In this document: positions 34,778 through 46,784 of the stretch, one piece after another | How the letters are laid out: every line of letters starts with the position of its first letter | How positions within the stretch are numbered: position 1 is the stretch's first letter | NCBI GenBank assembly: GCA_031771865.1 | Contig: JASISA010000009.1 | Coordinates: 434,001-498,000 of the forward strand | Reading direction: 5' to 3' | Length of the DNA stretch: 64,000 bases | Source of the DNA: Nothophaeocryptopus gaeumannii | Taxonomy: Eukaryota; Ascomycota; Dothideomycetes; Mycosphaerellales; Mycosphaerellaceae | Program-made: the position numbers and the translations under genes | The notes under the pieces: model-generated | What the model saw: the letters and a program-made list of their open reading frames with translations, nothing else | Told to the model about the DNA's origin: nothing | Databases searched by the model: none

Positions 34778-35202
34778 GATGAAGGATGGCGTGGATGGGC
34801 GGTGGCTGACTGATTAACGACGAATGTAGCCTCAAGGTGCAGGCAGAGGCAGCGTCGACTCCAGATGACTGCGATGATTTGATGTTGGGGAAAGGGAAGG
34901 TGGATGAAGTCTCTGTTGTTGGCAGTTGAAGACGTCGAGGTACGCGTTCCAGTCTACTGGGTCCACGCTGGGGCTTGGGTTCACATGCAACGAGGAAGGA
35001 GCAACCGCATCGACTTCACCCATTCTACTGACTTCAGGAGATCGTTCGGTCATCATTTCAGCTCTGATGTGCCATCAATACTCTTTGCATCGACTCTTCA
35101 GCGGGAACGTAATCCTAAGCGCCCGCTTCGAAAGGCCGGTAAGTCACAACGTCAGCTTCATCAGATCTTGAGATACCCTGCTTCAACAGCCCCTCAAACG
35201 CT
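34778..35202. other. Intergenic
   Basis: This 425-bp stretch upstream of the RGG-box gene and downstream of the SDR gene holds no recognised feature. Confidence 0.5.
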
Positions 35203-36018
35203 CTATTCAGGATACACCATCTTCCTTGTCACACCCCCATCAACAACAAACTCGCTCCCACTAACTCCCTCATTCCCCACAAGATACTCCACCGCCTTCC
35301 ATATATCCTCCACTTTCCCAACCCTTCCCGTTAAGTGCCACTCATGATCCTCCTTCGACATGCCATCTTCCCATTTTTGCCCTTTCTCATCGGCGTCTTT
35401 ACATTCATTCGAAACATTAATCCATCCTGGAAGAATCGCATTGACTCGTATGTTCTGCGGAGCGAGGCTTACGGCCATAGATCGTGTCAGACCGAGAAGA
35501 CCGGCTTTAGTGGCAGAGTAGGGTTCGTTGTTGGGTTCGGACATGAGAGCTCTTGTCGAAGAGACGTGGATGATAGAGCCGCCTTGTGCTCTCGAAGAAG
35601 ATTTCTGCAGTAAGGGAAGACATTTCTGGCTCAGAAGCATAGGGGCCGTGAGATTTGTTTCGATGGATGCATTCCAGTCTTCGAGAGTGAGCTCGCTCAA
35701 ATGCGATTTCCCCACCGCAGAAGTGTCTGCTGCGTTGTTGATCAGGACGTCCAGATGGCCGGAGAAGAGATCATGCGCGACTCCTACGGCGGTTGACACG
35801 TCCCCTGGATCTCGGAGGTTGCAGTAAACTGCTTCGAAATCTTTGCCTCGTTCATGGGTTTTGGAGAGGGTTGATGCCGTGTGGCTGAGTTCTTCTCTGT
35901 TATTGTCCAGTAAGCATACTCGGTTTCCATTCTGTAAGAGGAGACGGCTTAGGCCTCGTCCGATTCCTCGTCCGGCTCCGGTGACCAGGTAGTTAAGAGC
36001 TGTGCTTGAGACAAGCAT
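35203..36018 (-). CDS. Short-chain dehydrogenase/reductase (SDR)
   Basis: Single exon, 271 residues. Classical SDR fold: nucleotide-binding TGAGRGIG (residues 13-20), the LDNN acidic end of the second strand that suggests NAD(H) preference, NNAA at 94-97, catalytic Ser in HVSST (about 153), Tyr167 and Lys171 in YSATK, and the PGW..V segment after the active site. A VDGG ending (GSEFVVDGG) is typical. The start at 36018 places the Rossmann motif at the usual distance; an in-frame ATG at 36099 would add 27 residues of no clear meaning. The substrate cannot be told from sequence. Confidence 0.88.
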   Translation of the reverse strand: MLVSSTALNYLVTGAGRGIGRGLSRLLLQNGNRVCLLDNNREELSHTASTLSKTHERGKDFEAVYCNLRDPGDVSTAVGVAHDLFSGHLDVLINNAADTSAVGKSHLSELTLEDWNASIETNLTAPMLLSQKCLPLLQKSSSRAQGGSIIHVSSTRALMSEPNNEPYSATKAGLLGLTRSMAVSLAPQNIRVNAILPGWINVSNECKDADEKGQKWEDGMSKEDHEWHLTGRVGKVEDIWKAVEYLVGNEGVSGSEFVVDGGVTRKMVYPE

Positions 36019-36705
36019 GGTTGCTTTGATGGGAGAGCTGTCGTTACACAAAAGCTCGAAGAAACAGGGGTGATGGAATTGACTTTGGTGTGATGTCATC
36101 GCAGTTCGGCGGGTGAAGGCAGTTCTCGCTGCTCTCGCGAAATATTGTTAGCCATCACCAACGCGTCCCTCCTCAATCGCTCTGAGTTGTGAATGGATCT
36201 AAAGAGTGCATCCCGAGTCTCCCGACGGAAGCAGATGACATCCCGAGAGAGCTCACTTGCATACCGATCCCGACGGGTCTTGAAGCATTTGCATGACCTC
36301 TAGCGTCATATTTGAACACAAGGTCATCCTCCATCGTCACTGCTCGGGCCGCGTGGACGTTCATAAGCGGCTGTGAAGCTCTTGAGTTCACGAAGGATTC
36401 AAGCCTACTGTAAGGCTCTAAGTAAGGATGTATCGAAATCTTGAAATTCTAAAAACACCCTCAGCTACGATCTTGCGACCATCCCGACGGAACAAGAGGG
36501 CTCGGGATACCATCAACTTGACTTGTTGACGTCGTCTGTCGTTTTCCATGCTTGTTGCAGGTCGTCTTGTACGAGCGATGTTGAGTAAACAATTGCGATG
36601 GCCATAAATACTGAGGTATCAACCCAGTAGACAAACGCACACCAACAACCTCAGCAATTGCCCTACAAAGTACCAGAAAGATCAGATCTCATCAAGTCCT
36701 TCGAA
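36019..36705. other. Divergent intergenic region
   Basis: This 687-bp stretch between the SDR (-) and the amidohydrolase (+) should hold both promoters. A CATAAATA element about 100 bp before the amidohydrolase ATG is the best TATA candidate. Confidence 0.45.
36603..36610 (+). promoter_or_regulatory. TATA-like element
   Basis: CATAAATA lies about 96 bp upstream of the ATG at 36706, a plausible core promoter distance in filamentous ascomycetes. Confidence 0.3.
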
Positions 36706-37644
36706 ATGGCAGCTACAGGCAAGATCGATGTCCACCACCACTTCTACTCCCCCATCCTTCGAAAAGTAATCGAAGAGAACGGAGGCGATCCCTCCGGATG
36801 GTACATGCCAGACTGGGACCTCTCGCTCGACCAGACCTTCAACTCCAAAATGAACATCGGCACAACGATTCTCTCCGCAGCAACTCCAGGCCCAGCCTTC
36901 GTACCTGACGTCGCGCTGCAAGTAAAAGTCGCCCGCGAAACAAACGAATACGCAGCGCACATCCGTGACTCCGACCCAACCCACTACGGTTTCTTCGCCT
37001 GCACTCCAGATCTCTTAAACACCAAGGAAGCCATGGCAGAGATCGTGTATGCCCTCGACACCCTCCACGCCGACGGCATAATCCTCAACACCTCCTACGG
37101 AAGCTCCCACGCGCACTACCTCGGCGACGCGGCCTTCATCCCAATCTGGGACGCCCTCAATTCCCGCAACGCAGTAGTTCATATCCATCCCACCCACGCA
37201 GCAAACTCTCAACTTGTGAGCAAGTTCCTCCCACAGCCGGCATTCGATTACCCACACGAAACAGGACGAACGGCGATAGATTTGATCACATCTGGCGTGC
37301 TGGCCAAACATGCTCCAAACTGTAAAATCATCCTCTCCCACGCCGGCGGCACCCTCCCGTATCTCATCGATCGCGTTGCAGGTCTCTTACCCAACGCTCC
37401 AGCAGCGGCAGGTTTCAATCCCGGCTTAAGTCGCGGTGAGATTCTCGACCTGGCGAGGAAGTTCTATTTCGACACGGCGTTGAGTAGCAGTCTGATGAAT
37501 TTGAAGGGTATGTATGCACTTTTGGGAGAAGAGGGAAGAGATCATGTATTGTTTGGGAGTGATTTCCCACATGCTCCGTTCGAGGGATTGAGTATTTTAC
37601 GAGGCAGTTGGAGGGGAGTAAGGAGTTGGATGTTGGGGAGTTGA
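36706..37644 (+). CDS. Amidohydrolase (ACMSD/6-MSA decarboxylase-like), frameshifted end
   Basis: Metal-dependent TIM-barrel amidohydrolase, 312 residues as read. Metal ligands are visible: IDVHHHF near residue 8, HIHPTHA in the middle, LSHAGGT, and the late FGSDFPHAPFEG. This pattern matches the ACMSD/isoorotate-type decarboxylases, including fungal 6-methylsalicylate decarboxylase-like enzymes; the actual substrate is unknown. The frame stops at 37644. In the next frame a family-like C-terminal helix (RQLEGSKELDVGELRENGLKL) runs on to a TGA ending at 37682, so one base seems lost near 37600. All metal ligands precede the shift, so the protein might still fold. The neighbouring SDR and aldolase could suggest an aromatic or sugar-acid pathway, but this is weak. 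Confidence 0.8.
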   Translation: MAATGKIDVHHHFYSPILRKVIEENGGDPSGWYMPDWDLSLDQTFNSKMNIGTTILSAATPGPAFVPDVALQVKVARETNEYAAHIRDSDPTHYGFFACTPDLLNTKEAMAEIVYALDTLHADGIILNTSYGSSHAHYLGDAAFIPIWDALNSRNAVVHIHPTHAANSQLVSKFLPQPAFDYPHETGRTAIDLITSGVLAKHAPNCKIILSHAGGTLPYLIDRVAGLLPNAPAAAGFNPGLSRGEILDLARKFYFDTALSSSLMNLKGMYALLGEEGRDHVLFGSDFPHAPFEGLSILRGSWRGVRSWMLGS

Positions 37645-37682
37645 GGGAGAATGGGTTGAAATTGTTCCCGAGGTTGAGGTGA

Positions 37683-38586
37683 CGGCGGCAGTTTTAATGG
37701 GAGTTGGCCTGATGAGTGAGTCTTGGTATGAGTATTCGCTAAGAGCTTCCAGTCACCTCACAATGCCGGGTCATATCACTGATCAACGGTGTTACCTTTT
37801 CTGAAGGTCATACAGGATGCCATACTGACAAGTGAGTCTGGAGGCTATCGGTGCGGTGGGTTTTCCCAGTGTACTGGTGTGCAAGCTGATTGCCCATACA
37901 TATAGTTTTGCTTCCTCAATAGACTTGCGATGACAATTGCACCGCGTTAGATAGCTTAGCCAATCGATCGCATCAGCGTCAACGCCTTCGACTTTGTAAG
38001 TGGTGTGAGAGTAATCGATAACTCTACAGCTCTGCAATAGCTCGGTCGACTTGCTCCACAAAAGTAAGTATCATGTTAGCAACCCTTGTAGTCATCATAC
38101 GCGAAGGCATGATCCTGTCAAATTCGGTGCTTACTGCCCTACACACCATATTCCATCTCGCAAGACCTCACCTCGCAGCGAGCTCGAAGAGCTTTCTTGG
38201 CCGTCGGAGTCTCCATGCACCTTCTACCCTTGAGCACTGCTGCTGAGGTGGGGTAGGTGTTTGCTATAACCGTGTATACCGAGTCTCGCAACGGTTCCTT
38301 GGCAATGGCAGGCAGGTCAGGTCAGCATTGACGCTCGAAGTTACTCGACCGAGGGAGTGATAGCCCGGAAAACTTTCCTAGTGGCCAATGATGAGTTGCT
38401 GTTTTGTTGGAGAGTTGATAGTTGAGACGTACTGTGGCAAGGGAGCTGGACCCTTTTCTCAGTCAGCTATCTTTGGTCTCACTAAAGTAAGAAGGTGCAT
38501 ATCTAAGGTGTATTGGGTCTCACCTTCTGCTGTTCTCAACAATCTGCTCTATCATCAAAGAATCAATAGAAAGTCGTCGCGTCAAC
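37683..38586. other. Intergenic, upstream of the aldolase gene
   Basis: About 900 bp without a recognised gene; presumably 3' end of the amidohydrolase gene and promoter of the class II aldolase gene. Confidence 0.45.
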
Positions 38587-39568
38587 ATGGCACCAATTTC
38601 CACAGAAGACCTCGTCGTGCCAGCCAACGGCACACAGAACGGCACTCAGAAGAAGGCGCATGATTTCCAGCAGAAGGAAGGACAGGAAATCGGATTCTCT
38701 GGCCCGCCGGAGCTCCATTTCAAAAACAAATACGAGGAGAGAGATTATATCAAAGGCCGCCTCGCAGGCGCCTACCGGCTCTTTGGGCACTATGGTCTGA
38801 ATGAGGGACTTGCCGGCCATATCACCGTCCGAGACCCAATCGAGCCGGATACATTTTGGTATGTCGACAATGTGCTGCAGAAGGTATCGGATGCTGACAG
38901 GCGGTCAGGGTAAACCCATTCGGCGTAAATTTCAACCTGATTAACAAGAGCGATCTTCTTCGCGTCGATCACAAAGGCAACGTCTTGGATCACGGACGGG
39001 TGAACAAGCTGAACAGAGCTGCCTTCTTGATCCACGGTGCGATCCATGAGGCCAGACCGGATGTCATGTGTGCGGCGCACACTCACTCCGTGCATGGTCG
39101 CGCCTTCTGCGCCCTTGGCAAACCGCTCGACTACATCTCGCTTGAGTCGTGCATGTTCCACAATGTTGGTTTGTCATCACTCTGAAATGTGTTCAAGCTG
39201 ACGTTAAGTCCCAGGATCATGTTGTCTTCGAGGGCAAAGGCGTTGTGCTGGCTGAAGACGAGGGTTGCGATATCGCTGAGGCCCTAGGCGACAAGAAAGC
39301 GGCGTTGCTGAGGAATCATGGACTTCTCACCGTCGGGCAGACGATAGAAGAGGCCGTGAACTGGTTTTATTTGCTTGACAAAGTTTGCCAAGTCCAGTTG
39401 TTGGCTGATGCAGCTGCTGCCGGCCGCGGCTCTGAAACCTCAAAGATCACAGATGAGGAGGCAGCGTATACCTGGGGTGTTGCTGGTAGTCATAAGGCCG
39501 GGTATATGGGCGGTGCAGCCATGTTTGAATTGATCGATGAGCTGACTGGCAAGAAGTACTTGCAGTGA
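38587..39568 (+). CDS. Class II aldolase/adducin-family protein
   Basis: Three exons, 38587-38858, 38909-39164 and 39215-39568, separated by two 50-nt introns (donors GTATGT and GTTGGT; CTGAC branch sites), give 293 residues. After a polar leader the domain starts near residue 45 with YIKGRLAGAYRLFGHYGLNEGLAGHITVRDP. It continues with FGVNFNLINKSDLLRVD, AAFLIHGAIHEARPDVMCAAHTHSVHG (the metal-binding HTH..H motif), and NHGLLTVG with a further ligand His. These are the family's zinc ligands. Fungal members of this type (fuculose-aldolase/adducin-like) are mostly uncharacterised and may cleave or decarboxylate sugar phosphates or act without catalysis. Both splice junctions keep the frame and restore motif continuity. 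Confidence 0.88.
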
Positions 39569-41133
39569 GTGAGAGCTGTAGAGTAAACAAGACCTACCAT
39601 TGTGCCTCCTGGCGTCGAGGCAGAGCGATTCAAGCTTCCTCATTGGCGAACATCTTCCAAGCATGGCATCTGTATCAGCAGCGAAGTTGTGGCCTGCATG
39701 CCGAGCTCGCACTGCAGCGACGCAGAAACTGAACGGAACAGCGACGTTCACAGGACGCTTCACAGAGAAAGCCGCAAAGTCGTAGTCCAGATTCAGAAAT
39801 GAGAACAAATGCGAGTCAGATTTGAAGACGTCCACCACCCTGTCCGCGCCCGTCTTCACCTGGAAAAGTGCTCGGACGAAGGTTGAAGGATGCGATAGCA
39901 AGCACGTTCGATTCTGCTTCCAGCACATGCTGATGCATGGGCAGCGGTCCAGAGCCCTGACAGCGCAGATGAAGTCGAATTGTGCACGGCCAACAGCGGC
40001 ATAGTTCTAGAGATAGAACTAGAGATATTCCTTCGCGGTTCAACGGTTGCAACCTCATGTTCCTGGAAAGATAAGAGAACCTTCTATGGAAGAATCCCCG
40101 GAATCCTGAGATGTCGCGAATGTCGAATCACGGAACAGGCTTTGTAAGGGCTCCGCACGATCCACCCATGTGGAAAGTCGTCCGTCCAAACGCAGCGCTA
40201 CAGTGGCTGCGGGTTCCTGTCATGAGGCAAATCCTTCTGATGAAACCCACCCCCACAAAGTCTCCTGGCGAGTTGGCGAGGGAGGCCCGGATGGATCTGC
40301 ATGCGATGCTGCAAGTCAGATTGGGCCACCAGCCAGATCGACCTTCTTCTAACTAGTGGTGGCCTGGATTGGTTGTCGTGCCTCATATCGCTCATCAAAT
40401 TCCCAGTGCGATAGACTCCGATCCAGTGGTGCAGGAGCGCCAGTGTTCCCCAGCAGGCCGGCTGCCTCATCACACTGCGGTCGTTGCGAAGACAACCAGA
40501 AATGCCACGAGGCCAGCATGCTTGAGGTTCTGTGTGTGCCGCGGCTTGTTCGTGTCAAGCATGTACTCAAGCGGTTCAAGACAGCGCCTTCGTGACGCCA
40601 GAGAGTGCTTCTTTCCCGGCTTCCACCTTGGCTCTCCAACGTTGTTGCTGTTTTGCGTTGCATTTGCCATTCGGTCGCGCTTGCCGATCGCACGGATAAC
40701 GCAACAACCAATCACAATGCTGTTCGCACCTTCAGCCGCTGCAGCCAAGTGACTTGGCATCCGCGCTAGAAGGTTTGATCGGACGTTCCACTCGCCAGCG
40801 CCTTCTTCGTTGCGGCTCTCACGCGACAGCAGCGTGCCACAGTATTACCTTAATGTTGATAGAGGCAAACCATGCCATAGGCGGGTTGGTGGAAGTGCAG
40901 CATAACGCTTGTGCTGCACAGGCCAATTCGCACCTCGCCGTCAATCCGGTCTAGGGACCTACTAGGCAGTACCTATTGCGGTTCAATCACCGTGCCCCTC
41001 GTAGTCTGGTTGCACGGTGAAGTTAAGTACCACTTCGTCCCTCATTTCACATTCGACCTCATCTCCTCCGCTTCTGCGTACCACATCCCGAGTCCTCGGC
41101 GTCGCGGCGGGCAGAAACACTGTCATTTCCATC
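39569..41133. other. Intergenic region, 1.6 kb
   Basis: No gene recognised; frames up to about 120 codons overlap on both strands without family resemblance. A small perfect hairpin lies at 40003-40020. The region before 41134 should hold the peptide-transporter promoter. Confidence 0.45.
40003..40020. repeat. 7-bp inverted repeat with direct-repeat overlap
   Basis: AGTTCTA and TAGAACT flank a GAGA loop, and CTAGAGATA is repeated directly across it. A minor structure of unknown meaning. Confidence 0.4.
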
Positions 41134-43126
41134 ATGGCCATGAACCACGAGGACACCGCTGTCCAGCTCCACGCCACCCTCGAACAGCGCAAAGGATCCA
41201 TTGGCAACCGACACTCGGTCGACATGACAGGAGCAAAGCTCCCATTCGTGGAGAAGGAGGGCATGATGGTCAGCGATGCCGAGCAACAGGCGACCCCAGA
41301 CGACCTGGAGCCCAGCGTGCATGAGCAGAAGACGCTCCGCCGCATTGGCGACAAGTTCCCAGCTTCCGCCTACCTCGTCGCCGTCGTCGAGCTGTGCGAG
41401 CGATTTACCTGTGAGATTGACTCCCACAAGCCGGGCTTACCTTCCATACTGACAAGGTTGTAGACTACGGATGCCAAGGTCTGTTCCAGAACTACATCAG
41501 TAACCGTCCCGGCGGCGAAGATGGCGCACGAGGTCTCGGATTGGGTCATGCTGGAGCGACTGGGTAAGCGTGATCCCCATCGTAGACTCGCTAGCCTGTT
41601 CACACGCTGACCATAGATGCTTTTGAACAGACTCAACACTTTCTTCCAATTCTTCTGCTATATCACGCCCATCTTTGGTGCCATCGTTGCCGATCAGTAT
41701 CTCGGAAAGTACAAGACAATCCTCGGATTCGCCGCTATCTACTGCGTTGGTCTGATCATCCTCTGGACGACCTCTCTCCCCACGGCTATCGAGCATGGCG
41801 CAGCCCTCGGCGGCTACGTGACAGCAATCATCGTAATTGCTTTCGGAACGGGAGGTATCAAGTCCAACATTGCACCCCTGATCGCAGACCAGTACACCCG
41901 CAAGAAGATGGCCGTCAAAACTCTACCCAGCGGTGAGCGCGTTGTCATCGACCCGGCCATCACTTACCAGCGCATTTACATGATGTTCTACGCTTGTATC
42001 AACATCGGTTGTCTGTCGCTCCTGGCTACTCCTTTCATGGAGAAGTACAAGGGCTTCTGGACTGCTTTCTTGATGTGCTGGCTCGTGTTCTGCTTGGGTG
42101 TCGGCGTCTTGATCTACTGCCGCAACAAGTACATGGTTCGTCCACCACAAGGATCCATCATCACGGACGCATTCAAGGCCATCGGCATGATGATTGCCAA
42201 CCGTAACACCGATGCTGCGAAGCCATCTTGGCGCGCCGCCAACGGCAAGACCAAGACTGTTCCTTGGAACGACCACTTTGTCGACGAGCTCAAGCGTGCG
42301 CTCCGCGCTTGCAAGGTCTTCACATTTTACCCAATCTTCTGGGTGTGCTACGGACAGTTCAGCTCCAACTTCGTCTCGCAAGCAGCGCAAATGCAGGGTA
42401 AGCAATCGAAAGCTTTCGATATCTGGAACTCGAGCTAACGATTTTCCACCAGGCCACGGCATGCCCAACGATCTGATGCAAAACTTCGATCCAATCACCA
42501 TCATCGTCTTCATCCCCATCCTGGACCGAATCGTGTACCCCTTCCTCCGCAAGATGAAGATCGAGCTCAAGCCAATCGCCCGTATCACAATCGGTTTCGT
42601 CCTCGCCGCACTCTGCTTGGCCTACGCCGCCATCGTCCAGCACATCATCTACTCTGCCGGACCTTGCTACGGCCAGCCAGGCAAATGCCCTGCCGGAATG
42701 GATGGCGATTCACCTCTCCCTAACCACGTCCACATTGCCGTCCAAACACCCGCCTATGTCTTCATCGGTCTTTCCGAAATCTTCATCTCCGTTACCGGTC
42801 TCGAATACGCTTACACCAAAGCCCCGCCGTCGATGAAGTCTTTCGTGCAATCCCTTTATCTCTTCACTTCCGCCCTTGGATCAGCCATCAATGAGGCTTT
42901 CGTCCCTGCGACAGGTGACCCGGCTATCTTGTGGATGTACACTGGTATCGCGGTCGCCGCTTTTGTCACTGCGATTGTTTTCTGGTTCACATTCAACCAC
43001 TACGACAAGCAGGAGGAGGAGATGAATGCGCTTGATGCGAATGATTCTTTTGCGGGCAAGGCGGGTGAGGAGAGCGAGACTGCTAGTCAGCAGGGTCCTG
43101 AGACGAGGCCGGCTGAGAAGATCTGA
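41134..43126 (+). CDS. PTR2: POT/PTR2 family peptide transporter
   Basis: Proton-coupled di/tripeptide transporter of the plasma membrane. Four exons: 41134-41410, 41464-41563, 41631-42397 and 42453-43126, with introns of 53, 67 and 55 nt, giving 605 residues. The first helix carries the ExxER-type proton/peptide motif (VELCERFTYYG, split by intron 1). PTR2 signature 1 follows (FFQFFCYITPIFGAIVADQYLGKYKT), then signature 2 (MFYACINIG). About twelve hydrophobic segments can be counted, and the C-terminus is an acidic, Ser-rich tail. In intron 2 the first AG would bring a stop, so the acceptor just before ACTCAACAC was used, restoring the conserved LNTFFQF. Such genes are usually induced by peptides and poor nitrogen. 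Confidence 0.93.
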
Positions 43127-44009
43127 GGAGTCTAGGACTCTCGGATTACAACGCATTGATGCATTTACGTAGATACGCTCGCCCTTTTTGCATGGTGTGA
43201 TGAGTATCGAAAAGCTGTTCAAACTCTCCAAAGATTTCGTTCATTCTCTATGTCGCTTAATATCGCGATCCGACATGAGCTCTTGGTCAAATGTGCAAGC
43301 TCAACACTTTATACACGGACGTTGTTCAACGCTCAACATCACCAAAGTCCGGTGCTCAGATTCAAAGCGATAGACAGGGAGAGCAGCTGCTTGGTATGCT
43401 GTTCCAAGTCCCAGCTGGATCTCTCCCCGAGCACGTGCCGACCTGCCCAGAGGAAGCCAATGTTCAGCTCTCAACGCCCCTCAGCCAACAAATGCTACAA
43501 CAGCTGGCTGAAATTCCATCCTGTACACCTTTTCGAAATTTCGTTCCACGCCAATCTAAATCTGGCAGGGAGCGTCTGTTCGGCAGATGGTTGATCAGGC
43601 GAATGAGATGGTGGAGATAACGAGGTGGTAGTGCATCTTGAGCGAGGTCTGGATGCAGAGCTTTTGAAGATCTGAGGCCAAGTGGGAAGTGGAGGGAAAG
43701 TAGGATCCTACGCACTTAGGGTTATGAGATTATTGCTTCACTCTTTGGACACATTGGATGGATAGATCCAAGTGTGACCACTTTCGAGCAGGTTGATAAC
43801 CTACCCAGCTGCGGAGTTACGGATTTCTGATGCAGTGAAGCTCTTGATATGAGTTGCATCAGGCTCATTCGGGTACCGGAAAGAGTGCAATTTGTGTGGT
43901 ATGTCGCAAGATCTATCGGCCATAGCGATCTGATGGGCTCTCTACCAAAGAAGGCCTGTTTGCAGACGCCAAAACTCCTTCGCTTCCTCGTAAGAACAGT
44001 TTTTTTGGA
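43127..44009. other. Intergenic (convergent 3' ends)
   Basis: About 880 bp between the stops of PTR2 and SEC11. Short frames only; no RNA gene or repeat seen. Confidence 0.5.
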
Positions 44010-44613
44010 TTAATCCCGTTGTAACACTACAGTCGCAGCCATAAACACCAACATGGCCGTCTTGAGCCAGGGGTATTCACTGAGTAGGATGGTAACGTAT
44101 CCAACGAATGGCACGTATGCCACCACACTCCCGACGACGTCTTTGCTTCGCTCGAGATAACCCTGTCCGCGTGCGTAGAGTTCAGTGTCGTCGGCCGCAT
44201 TGTTATCGCCCTTCGTAAGGAGTTGCAGAGGAGATGCGCTGTGAAATAGCCATTGTTAGCTCCAGCTCCCACTCCCACTACACGCGCGGTGAACGCGTCT
44301 TATATAGAACAACTCACCCTCCCCCAAACCTCCTAACCACCCGATGCACAATCGGGATATCCTTCCCCCTCACATTGTACACAACCACTTCTCCTACTTG
44401 TGTTTCCATACCCCGATTCCAGAGAAATAGCAAATCGCCTCTTTGGAATGCGGGTTCCATGGATCCCGAGAGAACGACGACGATGGGTGAGCTCGAGTTG
44501 GTGAATACGGATAGGCCTTTCCAGAGCATGAAGGCAGTGGAGAGGACGAGTGCGAAGTTGAGAACTTGTGCGGCCAGTTGGCGCGGTTGCATGTTGGCTA
44601 GAGAGGAGAGCAT
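44010..44613 (-). CDS. SEC11: Signal peptidase complex catalytic subunit SEC11
   Basis: Catalytic subunit of the ER signal peptidase. Exons 44613-44318 and 44238-44010 with a 79-nt intron give 174 residues, the usual size. One N-terminal membrane anchor (LNFALVLSTAFMLWKGL) is followed by the catalytic Ser in VLSGSMEPAF, then GDLLFLWN and VYNVRGKDIPIVHRVVR, with the His of the catalytic pair in IVHRV. The second exon supplies TKGDNNAADDTELYARGQ, whose Asp residues belong to the active-site region, and a second hydrophobic stretch at the C-terminus. The protein acts with SPC1-3 to remove leaders such as that of the secreted protein at 4466-5023. Confidence 0.95.
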
Positions 44614-45338
44614 TTTGGCGGTTTTGAAGGTTTGATAGTATGTGGTGGTGGCAGGCGAATTGCTGGAGCGAGTGGTTTCCTTCTAGCGACACCCGGGCCG
44701 CATGTGCTCAAGAGATCGTTGTGCTTGCATGTGAGCAACCGCGTCGGGTAGTGAAGACAGCTGGATGTTCGCTCGACCCGGCTTGCCAAACCCTGAGCTC
44801 GCTAGCGCCATGACTCGCGCCTCACTTGCACTCACTTCAACTCCGCTCCTCCCTCCTCTACTATCCATCAACTTACACCACTCAAGTCGTCCGTCGAATG
44901 ATCAGTGCCTCATGTCATCTACATCGATGGCTGACCAAGCCGTTGCAGCCAGCTGTGCGTATCTTGCTGTTCGCTGCGAGATACCATGGTGAGGGAGGAT
45001 GGTGGCCTTCCGCCGTTTGGAGCCACTTGCAAGTGATGCATTGGCAGTAAGTTGCATGTGAAAGCGACATGCATTGCCTTTCAATATTGCTTCATTCCAT
45101 CCTATTACCATTCTCAGTTTCATCCAACAGCAACACTGTCTTGCTAATACAGCAACCTTTCTTCATCGCGCATTCGCCGCGCACTGTCTCCCAGACGCTG
45201 CATCATTGAACTCCGATACTTTCGTCAACCGTCAAATAGTTTGCATCCGCGACTTTGAAACACACGCCGCCGCACAAGCTGTGTGACCGGCACTTGACTG
45301 ACCCTCTCCAAGTCTTACAACTAGCGGCCAGCGCGACA
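44614..45338. other. Divergent intergenic region
   Basis: This 725-bp stretch upstream of both SEC11 (-) and the PWWP-like gene (+) probably acts as a bidirectional promoter. I see no clear TATA box, fitting housekeeping genes. Confidence 0.45.
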
Positions 45339-46784
45339 ATGACCGACAAGGCTGCTGGAGGCACCTGGGTGACGCCTTATTACGGTATGCCGTGGCCAGT
45401 CGTGCTCACCGACGAGGAGACAGCACCGGAGAAGTTTATCGAGAGCCGAGTAAATCCTCTCGACATACCCGCTGTCCTGTTAGGCAGGCACAAGTAGTAA
45501 GTTCAAAAGTCGCAACACGGAAGTCAATAAAAGCCGAGCTGAAAAATGCGCAGCGTCTGGGTCGCGGCTGAGAATCTGAAAGAATACAACCCGAACGAAG
45601 ACTATCTGCATGGACTGGCGGAGCTTCCAGAGCAGGAAGGAGAAAGCGAAGAGTACTTGAAAGAGACACAACGTCGTGCGGCCTTCCGAGTCGATGCTCC
45701 TAAGTTCCGAGATCACCTTCAATGGCGCGACGACATCTTGAGCGAATCGAAGGTCCGAAGCTTGGAAAAAGATAATAGGGCTACCAGACTATTCAATCAT
45801 CGCAAAAGAAGCTCGAGCGGCAGTGAGCGGAGCTCTATGTTCAGGAGCAGTTTGTCCTCGGACAACTTGTCCTCACGCGGTGTCTCATCTCCGCGCTATA
45901 CGCCCACCAAGAAGCGCCGCAAGCACGCCTCAAGTATTGACCTCACGAATAAACCCGATGAAGACGAATCCGAAGCAGAGTCCGTTTCTGCAAACGGTGA
46001 CCTAGGGCCTGCAAACTCGAATGCTGGAGACAACATTCTCGGCCTTGCCCTCAACAAGAAATTTGAGAATGTTAACAAGCGATCATCATCCTCACAGTCC
46101 AGCACACTCTCTAAATTCGCGAGGAACCAGAACCCTGCCCCGGATGAATGCAAGATAGTCGCCAACAACCATGGCCAGAGACAAGATGTCATGACGATCA
46201 ACCGTGCCGCCATCGACCAATGCGGCTACCTCAAAGATCTCGAAAAATACAATACAGAACGCGGCTACTACGAAATCGACCTCACCACCGACCCTCACGC
46301 CATCACCACCAACATCACCGCCAAAGAAATATCCAACCTCTTCGACTACTTCAATTCCGGCGACCTCGGCCCTCCATACCTTCCCAACTCATCCGGGAAC
46401 TCCCCCAATCCCTTTGGCCCCCTAACCCCAACCCAAAAACAATCCCATGCCGAACGATTCGCTACAGCATTCGTTACAGCCTCCAAGGTTCGACACAGTC
46501 CACTTCAAGACTACATCTACGACAAAATCCGCGGCCTGTACCCACTCCCACCTCTCGGTATCCTTACGATCGCTGCAGTCCTTGCACGGGTCCCTGTACC
46601 GACCAGTGATGCTGAAAAGCAGCTGGGGGTATGGGTAGTAGACCACATCACCGGGTTCTATTGGGTTCTAGTACGAGATCACACAGCTCCCATGCAGAGG
46701 CTACTTGAGGACAATGATGATTTGAGAGCGGAGATATATCGAGCTCTAGCTGAAAACGCGAGGGCTGGGAAGAAAGATTTTTAA
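45339..46784 (+). CDS. PWWP-like domain protein
   Basis: Exons 45339-45496 and 45554-46784 (57-nt intron, GTAAGT donor, GCAG acceptor) give 462 residues. The first 70 residues resemble a PWWP domain: GTWVTPYYGMPWPVVL corresponds to the PWWP strand, and LLGRHKYVWVAAENLKEY to the conserved aromatic strands. The intron lies within this domain. PWWP domains read methylated histone tails and bind DNA. A Ser/Lys-rich segment with a nuclear-localisation-like KKRRKH follows. The C-terminal half (about residues 250-460) is folded-looking but not recognised. A chromatin role is inferred only from the N-terminus. Confidence 0.7.

Noticed and set aside
40349..40760. Frames of 90-130 codons on both strands in the 39.6-41.1 kb gap
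   Set aside because: They mirror each other and contain no recognisable motif.
40950..41010. GGTTCAATCAC, resembling a tRNA B box
   Set aside because: No A box at the right distance and no cloverleaf stems can be drawn around it.
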